A stretch of 64,000 nt of DNA from an uncultured Oscillospiraceae bacterium (GTDB taxonomy: Bacteria; Bacillota; Clostridia; Oscillospirales; Ruminococcaceae), in the NCBI GenBank assembly GCA_934446565.1, contig CAKSEO010000002.1, forward strand, positions 1-64,000. The letters run 5' to 3'. A model generated the notes under the pieces. The model was not told the origin of the DNA, did no database searches, and saw only the letters and a list, made by a program, of their open reading frames with translations. A program made the translations under genes and the position numbers. Positions 17,385 through 25,899 of the stretch are shown piece by piece. Positions within the stretch are counted from its first letter, which is position 1; each line of letters opens with the position of its first letter.

Positions 17385-18651
17385 GATATCGGCGGCGTGC
17401 GCGGCTATGACGGCGGGGCTGCTTCTGACCGCGCATTCGGCGGCGTACGGGCTGTTTTGCAGCAATGCTACTGCCGCGCAGGCAGCGGCGGGATATTCCG
17501 ACCGGCTAGCTGCGTCTGCGGAGAAATTCGAAGTCGCGCTCAAAGCTCCAGAAGCGGGGACATCCGAAGCCGGGTCTCCCGAGCCCGCGCAGTCTCCAGC
17601 GGAGCTGTACGCGGAACGCCTGGAGCTCTTCGCGGAATTCCGCGCGGAGCATTCCGCAGCGGAATACGCCCTTGCGGAGAAGCTCATAAATTACGACCAG
17701 TTGCTGGAGCGGCTGAAAATCGGAGCAGAGCAGTACTCCAGGCTGAAAGACAGCGCCGCGTCGCTCGCAGGGAAATACCTGGTCGGCGAGTGCAGCAAAT
17801 CGGAGTCAGACGCAGCCGAAAAGCTGAAAAACGATAAGTACAGCGAGCTGCAAAGCCTGATTTTCGATATAGGCGCGCTCAAATCCGAAATCGAATCGCA
17901 GACCGGAGAAACGCTCACCTCCGATTTCGATTTCAGCGCAGCGTACCTGATAACAGACGCGCTGAAGCTGTCATCCGACGAGCTTTCGGCGTGGGGAAGT
18001 CCCGGGACGATATGCCTGCCGGAGGGCGCGGAGTACGCTCCAGAGCAGGCAGATATCACCGCGCAGTACAACGCCGCCGTGCAGGGATACTACGCGCTGG
18101 GGGAAGCGCTGCGGAGCTACGTTGCGGCTGCGGAGGGATACAATACCGCAGCGGCGGATTCCCGCGTTGGGACGGTAACGCCCGATGAGCTGGAGCAGTC
18201 GCGGCAGAGCTACGAGGCTTCGCGGCTGGAAGCGCTGCAAAAAAAGGCAGACTACGCTCTGGCGCTGCTGAAGCTCGACCAGTCCAGCGGCGGAGCGCTG
18301 ACCGCCGGAAACGGCGTCGGAAGCGGACTTGCGGCTGCCTTGCGGGGTGCGCTCCCGGAGGAGCTGCGCGGGAGCGGACTGTGGCTGGTGCGCCGGAGCG
18401 GCGGTGATGTCCGACTGACCGTGAGCAGCTACCCGGTAAGTTTCGACCCGGAGGAGGACGAAACGCGCTTTGAGGTGCGCTATAACGGCAGAAAGCTCGC
18501 GGAGAGCGCCGGGAATATGGCGGTTTTCGGAGCTCCCGAGCCTGTCAGCGGGGCTGACCGTGCGGAGGTAGTTTTCTATATAAACGGAAATGTTTCCGGC
18601 AGATATAAAATTGACATCTATTCGCCGTTTGGCGGATTTCTGGAGGGCTGA
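17374..18651 (+). CDS. Secreted TolC-like helical coiled-coil protein
   Basis: 425 aa from ATG 17374 (GTGGAGG upstream; the frame extends to 17329 inside the MORN gene). A signal peptide (KRR then a hydrophobic run and AAYG) ends near residue 26. Two long helical segments follow, each with TolC/outer-membrane-factor character: a pair with alternating Tyr/Ala/Glu heptads and the segment YYALGEALRSYVAAAEGYN, then TPDELEQSRQSYEASRLEAL and ALALLKLDQSSGGAL. A C-terminal beta-rich domain of ~100 residues has no recognised family. A TolC-like protein in a spore-former presumed to lack an outer membrane is notable. Its place in the operon suggests a wall-spanning partner of the receptor and MORN proteins. 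Confidence 0.65.
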   Translation: MKRRISAACAAMTAGLLLTAHSAAYGLFCSNATAAQAAAGYSDRLAASAEKFEVALKAPEAGTSEAGSPEPAQSPAELYAERLELFAEFRAEHSAAEYALAEKLINYDQLLERLKIGAEQYSRLKDSAASLAGKYLVGECSKSESDAAEKLKNDKYSELQSLIFDIGALKSEIESQTGETLTSDFDFSAAYLITDALKLSSDELSAWGSPGTICLPEGAEYAPEQADITAQYNAAVQGYYALGEALRSYVAAAEGYNTAAADSRVGTVTPDELEQSRQSYEASRLEALQKKADYALALLKLDQSSGGALTAGNGVGSGLAAALRGALPEELRGSGLWLVRRSGGDVRLTVSSYPVSFDPEEDETRFEVRYNGRKLAESAGNMAVFGAPEPVSGADRAEVVFYINGNVSGRYKIDIYSPFGGFLEG

Positions 18652-18653
18652 AA

Positions 18654-19268
18654 ATGACTGAATACACCGCAATATACGAAGCGGGAGAATCCCTCGCGGC
18701 GCTGCTGCGGAGCGAGCTCACGCCCGAGCCTGTCGCCAAAAGGGAACACATCGGGCTCTGCGAGCCGCAGTCTCCGGAGGATCTCCAGCTGACGATATGG
18801 ATATACAACATCGAGATGATAAAGGACAGCGGAACGCGCACCGGATTCCAGCCAGACCCGGACGACCCGTCGCAGGAGCGCTTCGCGCCAATGCAGATAA
18901 AGCTGCACGCGCTGATATCGGCGCATTCCAAAGCGCCGGCGATACAGAAGTGCGCCGATGAGTACCGCATACTCGGCAGGGCTATGCAGGTGGTAAGGGA
19001 CTCTCCGTCGATACCCCGGGAGCATCTTGTAGGGTCGCTCGCGGAGCAGTCCGAGCCGGTGCTTCTGGAGATGGTGAAGCTGAACGGCGAGGAACTCTCC
19101 CGGGTGTGGAACAACTCCAGCAAGACGATCCGTCCGTCGTTCGCGGTAGACATCTCGCAGGTGTTCATGCAGTCCAACCGCGTTCGGGCGGCTGCTGCGC
19201 GCGTCACATCCGCGAAGTTCGATACGAATCCGACTGTTGACAGAAAGGTGAAGCCAAATGGTAATTAA
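18654..19268 (+). CDS. DUF4255 tube-terminating cap protein (Pvc16/Afp16-like)
   Basis: 204 aa. It matches the Pvc16/DUF4255 family: TAIYEAGESLAALLRSEL at the start, a LTIWIYNIE strand and the PMQIKLHALISAHS core. Afp16 determines particle length by capping tube and sheath at the distal end. The gene starts two bases after the TolC-like gene and overlaps the next by 11 bp. This places a structural gene after four membrane or secreted genes, evidence that those genes belong to the same system rather than to a neighbouring locus. Confidence 0.88.
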   Translation: MTEYTAIYEAGESLAALLRSELTPEPVAKREHIGLCEPQSPEDLQLTIWIYNIEMIKDSGTRTGFQPDPDDPSQERFAPMQIKLHALISAHSKAPAIQKCADEYRILGRAMQVVRDSPSIPREHLVGSLAEQSEPVLLEMVKLNGEELSRVWNNSSKTIRPSFAVDISQVFMQSNRVRAAAARVTSAKFDTNPTVDRKVKPNGN

Positions 19269-20034
19269 AAGGCTGTCCTGTGCATTCCGGCTGACCGACG
19301 CGGGTACCGGCAGGGCTCTCGGCGGCAGCGAAGCGCGTTTCAGCTCTGACGGCGGCTCTTTACGCTGCGAATACAAGCCCGGCGGCTATTTCGTGCTGAA
19401 CGACCTCCCGGAGGGAGCTCACCGGCTGACCGTGACCGCCCCGGGCTACCAGCCGGAAAGGCTGACCGTCAATGTTGACTACACCCGCGCAGACGCGCTT
19501 GAACGCGTGGTATATCTCCCGCTGAATCCATCGCGGAGCCATCCCGCCGCCGGAAGGATGCCTTCCATCTGCGGAGCTGCATCGGGATTCGACACGCTGT
19601 ACGTCATCGGCTCTGCCGGAAAGCTCCGGGTTGCGGAGGAGAAAGCGGCGGCTGGCTCGTCGGAGATACGAATGTTCTCCGAACCGGGAGCGCCCCCGCT
19701 CCCCGCCGATTTCCTTATCGGCGGCGTGGGCGGAAAGACGGCGGAGCTGGCAAGACTCACCGGAAACCGGGACGGGCTGTGCAGCACGCAGTCCCCGCTG
19801 AAATACGCGCACCTGCGCTCGGAAACTGCGGAGCCGCTGGTAAGGCTGCGCTGCGATGAGGACGGCGGGTTTTTCCTGCTGCTGGCGGGGAATTTCCGCC
19901 CTGACAAACAGACGGGGAGATATACACTGACGTTCGTCGCTGAAAAAAATGGGAAGATAGTGACGTCATCAGTCCATGCGGCGCTCAAGGGCTGTACTGA
20001 CGCGGGAAAACTGAAATTCACAGGAGGCAAGTGA
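19258..20034 (+). CDS. Carboxypeptidase-regulatory-like (transthyretin-fold) protein of the injection system
   Basis: 258 aa. Residues 5-95 form a prealbumin-like Ig domain of the carboxypeptidase-regulatory type: FRLTDAGTGRALGG, GGYFVLNDLPEGAHRLTVTAPGY and a closing VVYLPLNPS. The rest is an uncharacterised beta-rich domain (PADFLIGGVGG, then FFLLLAGNFRP). No signal peptide. Proteins with this fold decorate eCIS and T6SS tips and fibres. The RBS and start lie inside the DUF4255 gene and its stop overlaps the PAAR-like start, so all three are translationally linked. Likely a tip adaptor or fibre; the exact role is unknown. Confidence 0.7.
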   Translation: MVIKRLSCAFRLTDAGTGRALGGSEARFSSDGGSLRCEYKPGGYFVLNDLPEGAHRLTVTAPGYQPERLTVNVDYTRADALERVVYLPLNPSRSHPAAGRMPSICGAASGFDTLYVIGSAGKLRVAEEKAAAGSSEIRMFSEPGAPPLPADFLIGGVGGKTAELARLTGNRDGLCSTQSPLKYAHLRSETAEPLVRLRCDEDGGFFLLLAGNFRPDKQTGRYTLTFVAEKNGKIVTSSVHAALKGCTDAGKLKFTGGK

Positions 20035-20417
20035 TGGGAAATCCGGCAGTATATTCAGCAGTGTGCCAGTGCACGTTCGGAGCGGCGCCATCGCCGCTCG
20101 CAGTGACCTCGCAGAGCACAGCGGTCGGCGGCAGCATGCCGCTTGCAACGATAATGGATATCCCGAAGCCGCCGATGACATTCGGGATGTGCAGCAGCAT
20201 GGCGAATCCTACGGTTGCGAGCGCGACCGCCGCGGCGATGGGAGTGCTGACTCCGATGCCCTGTGCGCCGGTGTGCGCGGCTCCCTGGGTGCCCGGCTCG
20301 CCGACGGTGCTGGTGGGAAATAACCCGGCGCTGAACAATTCCAGCAAATGCATGTGTAACTGGGGCGGAGTGATATCTGTAACGGCGACCCCGGCGGTGA
20401 CGATAAACATTCCGTAG
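20034..20417 (+). CDS. PAAR-like (DUF4280-type) spike-tip protein
   Basis: 127 aa from ATG 20034, seven nt after AGGAGG; a GTG at 20031 is also possible. Repeated short units place His/Cys-like and Pro-Met positions in the DUF4280/PAAR-like pattern: CQCTFGAAPSPL, PLATIMDIPKPPMTFGMC, TPMPCAPVCAAPWVPGSP and CMCNWGGVI. Such proteins cap the needle and help load effectors. Six or more cysteines suggest metal-stabilised folding in place of the His/Cys site of classical PAAR. Its presence supports a complete puncturing device together with the spike at 2.85 kb. Confidence 0.86.
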   Translation: MGNPAVYSAVCQCTFGAAPSPLAVTSQSTAVGGSMPLATIMDIPKPPMTFGMCSSMANPTVASATAAAMGVLTPMPCAPVCAAPWVPGSPTVLVGNNPALNNSSKCMCNWGGVISVTATPAVTINIP

Positions 20418-20449
20418 CGGGCTGCTATGACGAGGTGAGAGGTGAGAGC

Positions 20450-21556
20450 ATGAACAAGCTGAAAGTCCTGCTGACGATACTTATGGGGACGCTTATCGCG
20501 TTTGCGGCGCAGCGCTCGTATTATGTCAAAACAGAGGAGCTCAGCAGCATTTACAGCGACATAATCTTCACACGACTCGCTGTGGAATCCCAGGAATACA
20601 CCCGGCAGATAGAGTACGGCGTGAAAAACGGAAAGAGCCTGGAGAACTTCTATAACATCAGTTCGGTGCTGAATGGAGTGCGGCGCTGCTGCTCCTACAC
20701 GAACGGCGTGTATATTTTTTCGGCTGATCACCGTCTGTTGTACCGGCTGAGCGACAGCGACGGCAGTGTAACGCGGTTCAGCGTGGACGACTTCACCGAC
20801 GGCAGGGTCTACTCGGTGTACGACGACCAGCCTGGCGGGAGGTATATCCTGACTCTGCCGATATTCGGACGGGGCAACGAGGCGTGCGGCTACATGGTGC
20901 TGGATATCAGCCGGGACGCGGTGAACAACACGCTTTCCGACCTGGCGGAGGGTTACAGGCTCCAGGCAGCCGTACTGGCGGTATTGTGCTGGCTGTTCGG
21001 CGCGCTGCTGATGATACACGCCTGCCGCAGCCGGGAAAAGCTGTTCCGTCAGGGGACGCTTGTGATATCGGCAGTGGTATGCGCGCAGTCAGCGCTTGAC
21101 GCGGCTGTGAGCGTGTTCAAATTCAGCGCCACTATCGAGAGCATCATACAGCAGTCGGTGTCGAAAATAACGATGTCGCTGCAAAACGACCTTGACACGG
21201 TGAACGAAAAGGGCGTGGCGCTGAGCAAGATATACGACCTGAACAGCTGGCTGATGGAAAATTACAAGGATATCCCGTTCATAGACAATCTTATCTATGA
21301 CCGGAACTACAGAATAACCGCCGTCATATCCGACGGCTATATCAGCGAAAGAACATGGAGCTACGCAGCGACGCTGATACTGACGCTGCTGCTCTGCGCG
21401 GCGGCGGGGCTGCTGCTTACGGCGGCTGTGTCGCTGATTGAACGCTTTATCTATTCATACAGGAGGAAAAAACAGAATGGAAACATCCCAGGCGCTGAAA
21501 ATACTGAATCACCGGAGGAGGGAGAATTCGTTCCTGATACGGACGCTGGAAAATGA
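20450..21556 (+). CDS. Twin-sensor membrane protein without recognised output domain
   Basis: 368 aa from ATG 20450 (GAGGTGAGAG upstream). Layout: TM1 ~5-22, ectodomain ~25-165, TM2 ~168-190, TM3 ~199-218, second ectodomain ~220-300, TM4 ~303-330, then a short acidic tail. The two ectodomains look Cache-like (IFSADHRLLYRLSDSDG, then GRYILTLPIFGRGNEACGYM). The same arrangement and local motifs (NGKSLENFY; EKGVALSKIYDLNSWL) recur in the N-terminal half of the MFS protein at 23.44 kb (NGKQIERFY; GKGVSYDRMNGLADYL), so the module was duplicated or shared. With no cytoplasmic domain it probably signals through a partner, possibly the overlapping GNAT protein or the MFS protein. Confidence 0.68.
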   Translation: MNKLKVLLTILMGTLIAFAAQRSYYVKTEELSSIYSDIIFTRLAVESQEYTRQIEYGVKNGKSLENFYNISSVLNGVRRCCSYTNGVYIFSADHRLLYRLSDSDGSVTRFSVDDFTDGRVYSVYDDQPGGRYILTLPIFGRGNEACGYMVLDISRDAVNNTLSDLAEGYRLQAAVLAVLCWLFGALLMIHACRSREKLFRQGTLVISAVVCAQSALDAAVSVFKFSATIESIIQQSVSKITMSLQNDLDTVNEKGVALSKIYDLNSWLMENYKDIPFIDNLIYDRNYRITAVISDGYISERTWSYAATLILTLLLCAAAGLLLTAAVSLIERFIYSYRRKKQNGNIPGAENTESPEEGEFVPDTDAGK

Positions 21557-22199
21557 GCCCTCCGCCGAGCGGTACTTCTGTGGAGATTCAGCGGCGGTGC
21601 TCGAGAAAAACACGGGATACTGGCTGTTCAGCATAGCGGATCGGGGGGATTTCAGAAAGCTGTACGATGAGATAGGCGGCGATATTGGAACATTCTACGT
21701 CAACACCTGCGCGCATATCCAGGAGATACAGGATATCTATCCCGATATCGTCGCGCACGAATACGTCCAGTATGTGCTGGATTCCGCAGATTACCGTCCG
21801 AATCCGGCGGCGGTGAATCCGGAGGTTTCGGTAGTGCCGCTGGACGAAAGCTGGGTGGAGTTCATACTGTCGCTCTACAAAAGTCCGGAATTCGGAAACG
21901 AGCCCTACATATCCGCCTGCGTGCGGAAGAATCCCGGCTTCGGCGCGTTGTGCGGCGGCGAGCGGGTAGGGTACGTCACGATACACCTCGATGGGGAGAT
22001 AGGCTCGATGGTGATATCTGAAAAGGCGCGGGGAAAGGGTATAGGGCGCACGCTCATGCAGTACATAACCCCGAAATACGCCGAGCAGGCGAGCATAGGC
22101 TGTGGATTCGTGCTGCCTGACAACCGGTGCTCACAGCGCATGATGGTGAACTCCTGCTTCACTGCGCTGAATGAGAATATAATCTGGGCATACCACTGA
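21477..22199 (+). CDS. GNAT-family N-acetyltransferase
   Basis: 240 aa from ATG 21477, where AGGAGG lies 10 nt upstream; translation starts 80 bp inside the preceding gene in another frame. The C-terminal half holds the GNAT core: VGYVTIHLDGEIGSMVIS, then the acetyl-CoA loop ARGKGIGRTLMQYITP and GFVLPDNRCSQRMM. The N-terminal ~110 residues form a separate helical domain of unknown kind. The substrate is unknown; the extensive overlap implies coupled expression with the twin-sensor protein. It could modify a component of the injection system or simply be a hitchhiker. Confidence 0.78.
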   Translation: METSQALKILNHRRRENSFLIRTLENEPSAERYFCGDSAAVLEKNTGYWLFSIADRGDFRKLYDEIGGDIGTFYVNTCAHIQEIQDIYPDIVAHEYVQYVLDSADYRPNPAAVNPEVSVVPLDESWVEFILSLYKSPEFGNEPYISACVRKNPGFGALCGGERVGYVTIHLDGEIGSMVISEKARGKGIGRTLMQYITPKYAEQASIGCGFVLPDNRCSQRMMVNSCFTALNENIIWAYH

Positions 22200-22212
22200 A
22201 AGGAACAAAAAC

Positions 22213-23427
22213 ATGAAAGTCACTAAGTTACTGAAACGCCTGGGCGCGGCGGTGCTTGCGGCGGCAGCTCTGCTGACGTTCACTGCATGCGGCGCGGACG
22301 GCTCCAACGGCGGGACAATAGTCGAGGCGCAGCTCGGGAACAACGAGGGCGCCGGCGCGATAAACCGTGCCAGCAAGCCGATAAAGAAGCCCGGCGGAGG
22401 TAAATTCACCCTTGCCTACGTCGATATCGACCCGTACAATGAGACGTTCCGCATGCTGTATTACGTCATCGAGAGCTTAAAGGACGACGGCTGGATAAAT
22501 TATGACGAGCTGCCGTTCGACCCGGAAACGGATTCGGATTCCCTTGCGCTGATGGACTGGCTCGCGGACAACGCCGAAAGCGAGTACATGGCGTTCGACA
22601 AGACTGCGCATTACTACACCACGGTAAGCTCCCAGGAGGAGATACGCGAAAGTCTTGAAAAGCACATCGAAAACCACGATATCGACGCGATACTTTCGAT
22701 GGGAACATCGCCGTCGCTCATGCTGGAGAGCTTCGGATTCGACATTCCGCTACTGATGTATGCGGTGTCCGACCCGGTGGGTTCGGGACTTATAACCTCC
22801 GCGGAGGATTCCGGAAACCGGAATTACTGGGCGCATGTCGATTCCTCGGCGTATTCCAGACAGATGCAGTATTACTTCGATACGTTCGCATTCCGGAAAA
22901 TCGGCTCGGTCTATGGCGACGAGGTAGTCTGCGCCATCCCGGATTACACCAGTGTAGCGGAGGAGAACGGATTCGAGATAGCCGGATACAAGCTGGAGCG
23001 CGAGAGCTTTGCGGACGAGGACGAGTACTATAAGCGGCTGGAGGAGATATACCGCAGAATGGTGCGTGAGGACGAGGTAGACGCGTATATCCTCAACACG
23101 GACGTCATCCCGTCCGTTGAAAAGGCGGCGGAGCTCATGCAGATATTCTACGACGCGAATATCCCGGTTGTCGCGCAGGTAGGCTCGGCGTATGTAAAGG
23201 GTGGAGCCGCGATGATGATAGTAGACCCTCGTGACGCAGTGGGCACTGGACCGTTCGTTTCGAACATCATCGGGTCAGTATTCAACGGCTCCGAGCCGGG
23301 CGACCTCGAGCAGGAGTACGTAAGCTCACCGTTCCTGACGCTGAATCTCGATGTAGCCGATGAGATAGGATATAAGCCGTCTTTCGAAATGCTGATAGCG
23401 TGCGAAAAGATAATCTGTTCGGAATGA
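22213..23427 (+). CDS. ABC-type substrate-binding lipoprotein (ABC_sub_bind/TrpX-like)
   Basis: 404 aa. A lipobox (LLTFTAC) at residues ~18-24 is followed by a Ser/Asn-rich linker. The body has the two-lobe periplasmic-binding fold of the ABC_sub_bind family: FTLAYVDIDPYNE, IDAILSMGTSPSLML, FDIPLLMYAVSDP, VDAYILNTDVIPSVEKAAELM, NIPVVAQVGSAYVKGG. No permease or ATPase gene accompanies it. Instead it precedes a sensor-MFS fusion by 16 bp, so it more likely presents a ligand to that protein or acts as a soluble sensor than feeding an ABC importer. Confidence 0.8.
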   Translation: MKVTKLLKRLGAAVLAAAALLTFTACGADGSNGGTIVEAQLGNNEGAGAINRASKPIKKPGGGKFTLAYVDIDPYNETFRMLYYVIESLKDDGWINYDELPFDPETDSDSLALMDWLADNAESEYMAFDKTAHYYTTVSSQEEIRESLEKHIENHDIDAILSMGTSPSLMLESFGFDIPLLMYAVSDPVGSGLITSAEDSGNRNYWAHVDSSAYSRQMQYYFDTFAFRKIGSVYGDEVVCAIPDYTSVAEENGFEIAGYKLERESFADEDEYYKRLEEIYRRMVREDEVDAYILNTDVIPSVEKAAELMQIFYDANIPVVAQVGSAYVKGGAAMMIVDPRDAVGTGPFVSNIIGSVFNGSEPGDLEQEYVSSPFLTLNLDVADEIGYKPSFEMLIACEKIICSE

Positions 23428-23443
23428 CGGGGAGGGTGACCAG

Positions 23444-25882
23444 ATGATCAGGAAAGAAAAAAGGGCAGGAAAAAAATACTGGATATTAACAGTGTTCGCG
23501 GTGTTCATCGCGGTGGCGATGTCGTTCGTTTCCTGGCTTATCTACGCGGTTTTCTCGCAGAGCTACCGTGAGATAAAGCAGCAGTACTACGGCGTTGTTT
23601 CCCGGCAGATAGTCGAGGATATCGAGAACTCCATAAGAAACGGCAAGCAGATAGAGCGGTTCTACGGCATGGACAAGGTGCTGGGCGACATGCTGTCGCT
23701 GATAAGCACCGAGTCGGTCCCGATAAACACCGCGATAACGGACACCAGCGGCGGAGTTCTGTACTCGTCCTTTTCGGACAGCGCGGAAAAGACCGCGTAC
23801 ACGGCGCTGCTGCGGGACGAGAACGTCATTTATAACCTCGATTTCTCCGACGCGCAGACCAGCGATTACCGCATAGTGGATTCCGGAGAATATGAGATAA
23901 TGCTCCAGCCGGTGCACGACCGCCAGGGCGCGCAGATAGGCGCGGTAGCGCTGTTCTACAGACTCGGAGATATCGAGACCGAGCTGCTCCAGCAGCGCCA
24001 GAACAGCAATATGGTGACGATGGTCTGCATAGGTGCGACGATATTGCTGCTTATTGCGTACTTTATCCTCATCCCGAGGTCCGTCACCGAGCATGAGAGC
24101 AGCGGAGACCCCGCGGCGGAGCTCGCGCACAAGCAGCGCGAGAACCGTTACATGTTCGTTATCCCGGTGCTGGCGATAATGGCGGGGCTGCTGGTGCAGT
24201 GCATGATATCCTACAACGAGTACCAGAAGCGCTACAAGGACGTGATGTTCGAGGGTGCGCAGGGTATCTCCTCCTACATAGGCGAGATAATCGACGACCT
24301 GCACGGAAAGGGCGTTTCCTACGACCGCATGAACGGGCTGGCAGATTACCTTGCCGACAAGGTGGTGGATTCCCCGCTGCTGTGGAATGTGAGCGTAGTG
24401 AACGTATACGCTGACACCTCCGATGTGCTGACCCGCAGCAGCGAATACAACGTGTCCCTCCGGATAGGCGGCAGCGACGGTCTGAACACGCATATAAACG
24501 TCGAGATATCCAAGGAATACATCGACGAAAAAATGATGGGCATGCTGCTGGTATTCGCGGTGACCTTCGCAGTGGCGCTCATCATGATATTCGAGCTGCT
24601 GAAGCTCCCGGATTCTATGTTCACGCGGCTCTCGCGGAACTTCCGGGAATCGCGGAGCGTGCAGGCGGGGGCGGTCGCGCCGGTACTGCGGCTGGGGTCG
24701 TTCATCGCGTACACCGGCATGTACGTCGGCATACCGTTTTCCAGCGTGCTGATAACCCAGTGGAACAAATCCATATTCGGGCTTCCGGTGACGCTGCTGG
24801 CGTCCATACCGATGACATCGGAGCTGCTTGCGACGATGCTCTGTTCGCTGCTGTTGCTGCCGGTCTACCGCCGTCTGAACCTGAAGCTGGTTTTCGCGGT
24901 CTCGACCCTGATATCCGCGGCGGCGAACTTCCTGTGCTTCTTCGCCACGTCGCCGGAGCAGCTGATAATACTGCGTTTCTGCTCCGGTATCGGCTTCGCG
25001 GGGATAAAGTACTCGCTGAACACGATAGTATCTCTCGGCTCGCTCACGCCTGAAAATACCACCGACAACCTTGCAGCGCTCAACGCCGGGCTTCTCGGCG
25101 GGATAACCTGCGGAGGTACGCTCGGCGCGGTCATCGCGAGCTCAATAAACGTCCACACTTCCTATCTCATCGCGGGGGTATTCATACTCGCGTTCGTTGT
25201 CGCGGTTATGGCGCTGTCCCCCTGGAAGCTGTTCAGTTCTAACAACGACGGCGGAAAGCAGACTTCCGGCAGCAGATTCGGCGCGCTGTCGCTTATCGTC
25301 AAGCCGTCGTTCATCAGGTACGCGCTGCTGGTGGCTATCCCGATGAACGTCGGACTGATGTTCGTTGTTGCGTTCTTCCCGGGATTCGTAGGTTCGCTGG
25401 GACTTCCCGACGTAACGACCTCTTACGGCTACCTCATCAACGGACTGATAGGCATCTACGTTGGACCCGCTCTGCTGAAAGCTCTGTCCGGAAAGCTCGG
25501 CAGGACTGCCTGCGTTGTTATCTCGCTGCTGATTGCGGCGGTGTCAGTGCTGATACTGAATATCAGCGTGCCGCTGGTGATAGTGCTTGTCAGCGTGGCT
25601 CTGCTGGGGCTGTTCGACGGATTCGGCACTCCCGCCACCAGCGACTATTACGTCAACATGCCGGTCGTCAGGGAAGCCGGCGTGAGCCAGGGACTTGCAA
25701 TGCTGAACGTTGTCGGCAGCGTCGTACAGACGTTCAGCCCGGTGCTTTATTCCGCGATACTTGCCAGCGGGACGGCGGGCACGAATATAATGGGATTCTC
25801 ATTCATCGCGGCGGCGGTGCTGTTCCTGGTGACGCTTAGAATGGACTCGGAAAAGAAGCAGAAAACTGGCTCATTGAACTAA
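23444..25882 (+). CDS. MFS transporter fused to an N-terminal twin-sensor module
   Basis: 812 aa. Residues 1-390: TM1 ~12-34, ectodomain ~35-185, TM2 ~187-208, a cytoplasmic loop, TM3 ~234-256, ectodomain ~258-360, TM4 ~363-387. Residues ~400-805 form a 12-TM major-facilitator domain (FIAYTGMYVGIPFSSVLITQ, RFCSGIGFAGIKY, then GYLINGLIGIYVGPALL). The sensor half is a homologue of the protein at 20.45 kb. MFS domains with two extracytoplasmic sensing domains are not a standard architecture. Read with the lipoprotein just upstream, this suggests ligand sensing controlling transport, or a transporter recruited as receptor. The stop is 17 bp before the cargo gene. Confidence 0.78.
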   Translation: MIRKEKRAGKKYWILTVFAVFIAVAMSFVSWLIYAVFSQSYREIKQQYYGVVSRQIVEDIENSIRNGKQIERFYGMDKVLGDMLSLISTESVPINTAITDTSGGVLYSSFSDSAEKTAYTALLRDENVIYNLDFSDAQTSDYRIVDSGEYEIMLQPVHDRQGAQIGAVALFYRLGDIETELLQQRQNSNMVTMVCIGATILLLIAYFILIPRSVTEHESSGDPAAELAHKQRENRYMFVIPVLAIMAGLLVQCMISYNEYQKRYKDVMFEGAQGISSYIGEIIDDLHGKGVSYDRMNGLADYLADKVVDSPLLWNVSVVNVYADTSDVLTRSSEYNVSLRIGGSDGLNTHINVEISKEYIDEKMMGMLLVFAVTFAVALIMIFELLKLPDSMFTRLSRNFRESRSVQAGAVAPVLRLGSFIAYTGMYVGIPFSSVLITQWNKSIFGLPVTLLASIPMTSELLATMLCSLLLLPVYRRLNLKLVFAVSTLISAAANFLCFFATSPEQLIILRFCSGIGFAGIKYSLNTIVSLGSLTPENTTDNLAALNAGLLGGITCGGTLGAVIASSINVHTSYLIAGVFILAFVVAVMALSPWKLFSSNNDGGKQTSGSRFGALSLIVKPSFIRYALLVAIPMNVGLMFVVAFFPGFVGSLGLPDVTTSYGYLINGLIGIYVGPALLKALSGKLGRTACVVISLLIAAVSVLILNISVPLVIVLVSVALLGLFDGFGTPATSDYYVNMPVVREAGVSQGLAMLNVVGSVVQTFSPVLYSAILASGTAGTNIMGFSFIAAAVLFLVTLRMDSEKKQKTGSLN

Positions 25883-25899
25883 CGTGTAAGGAGGAGAGC

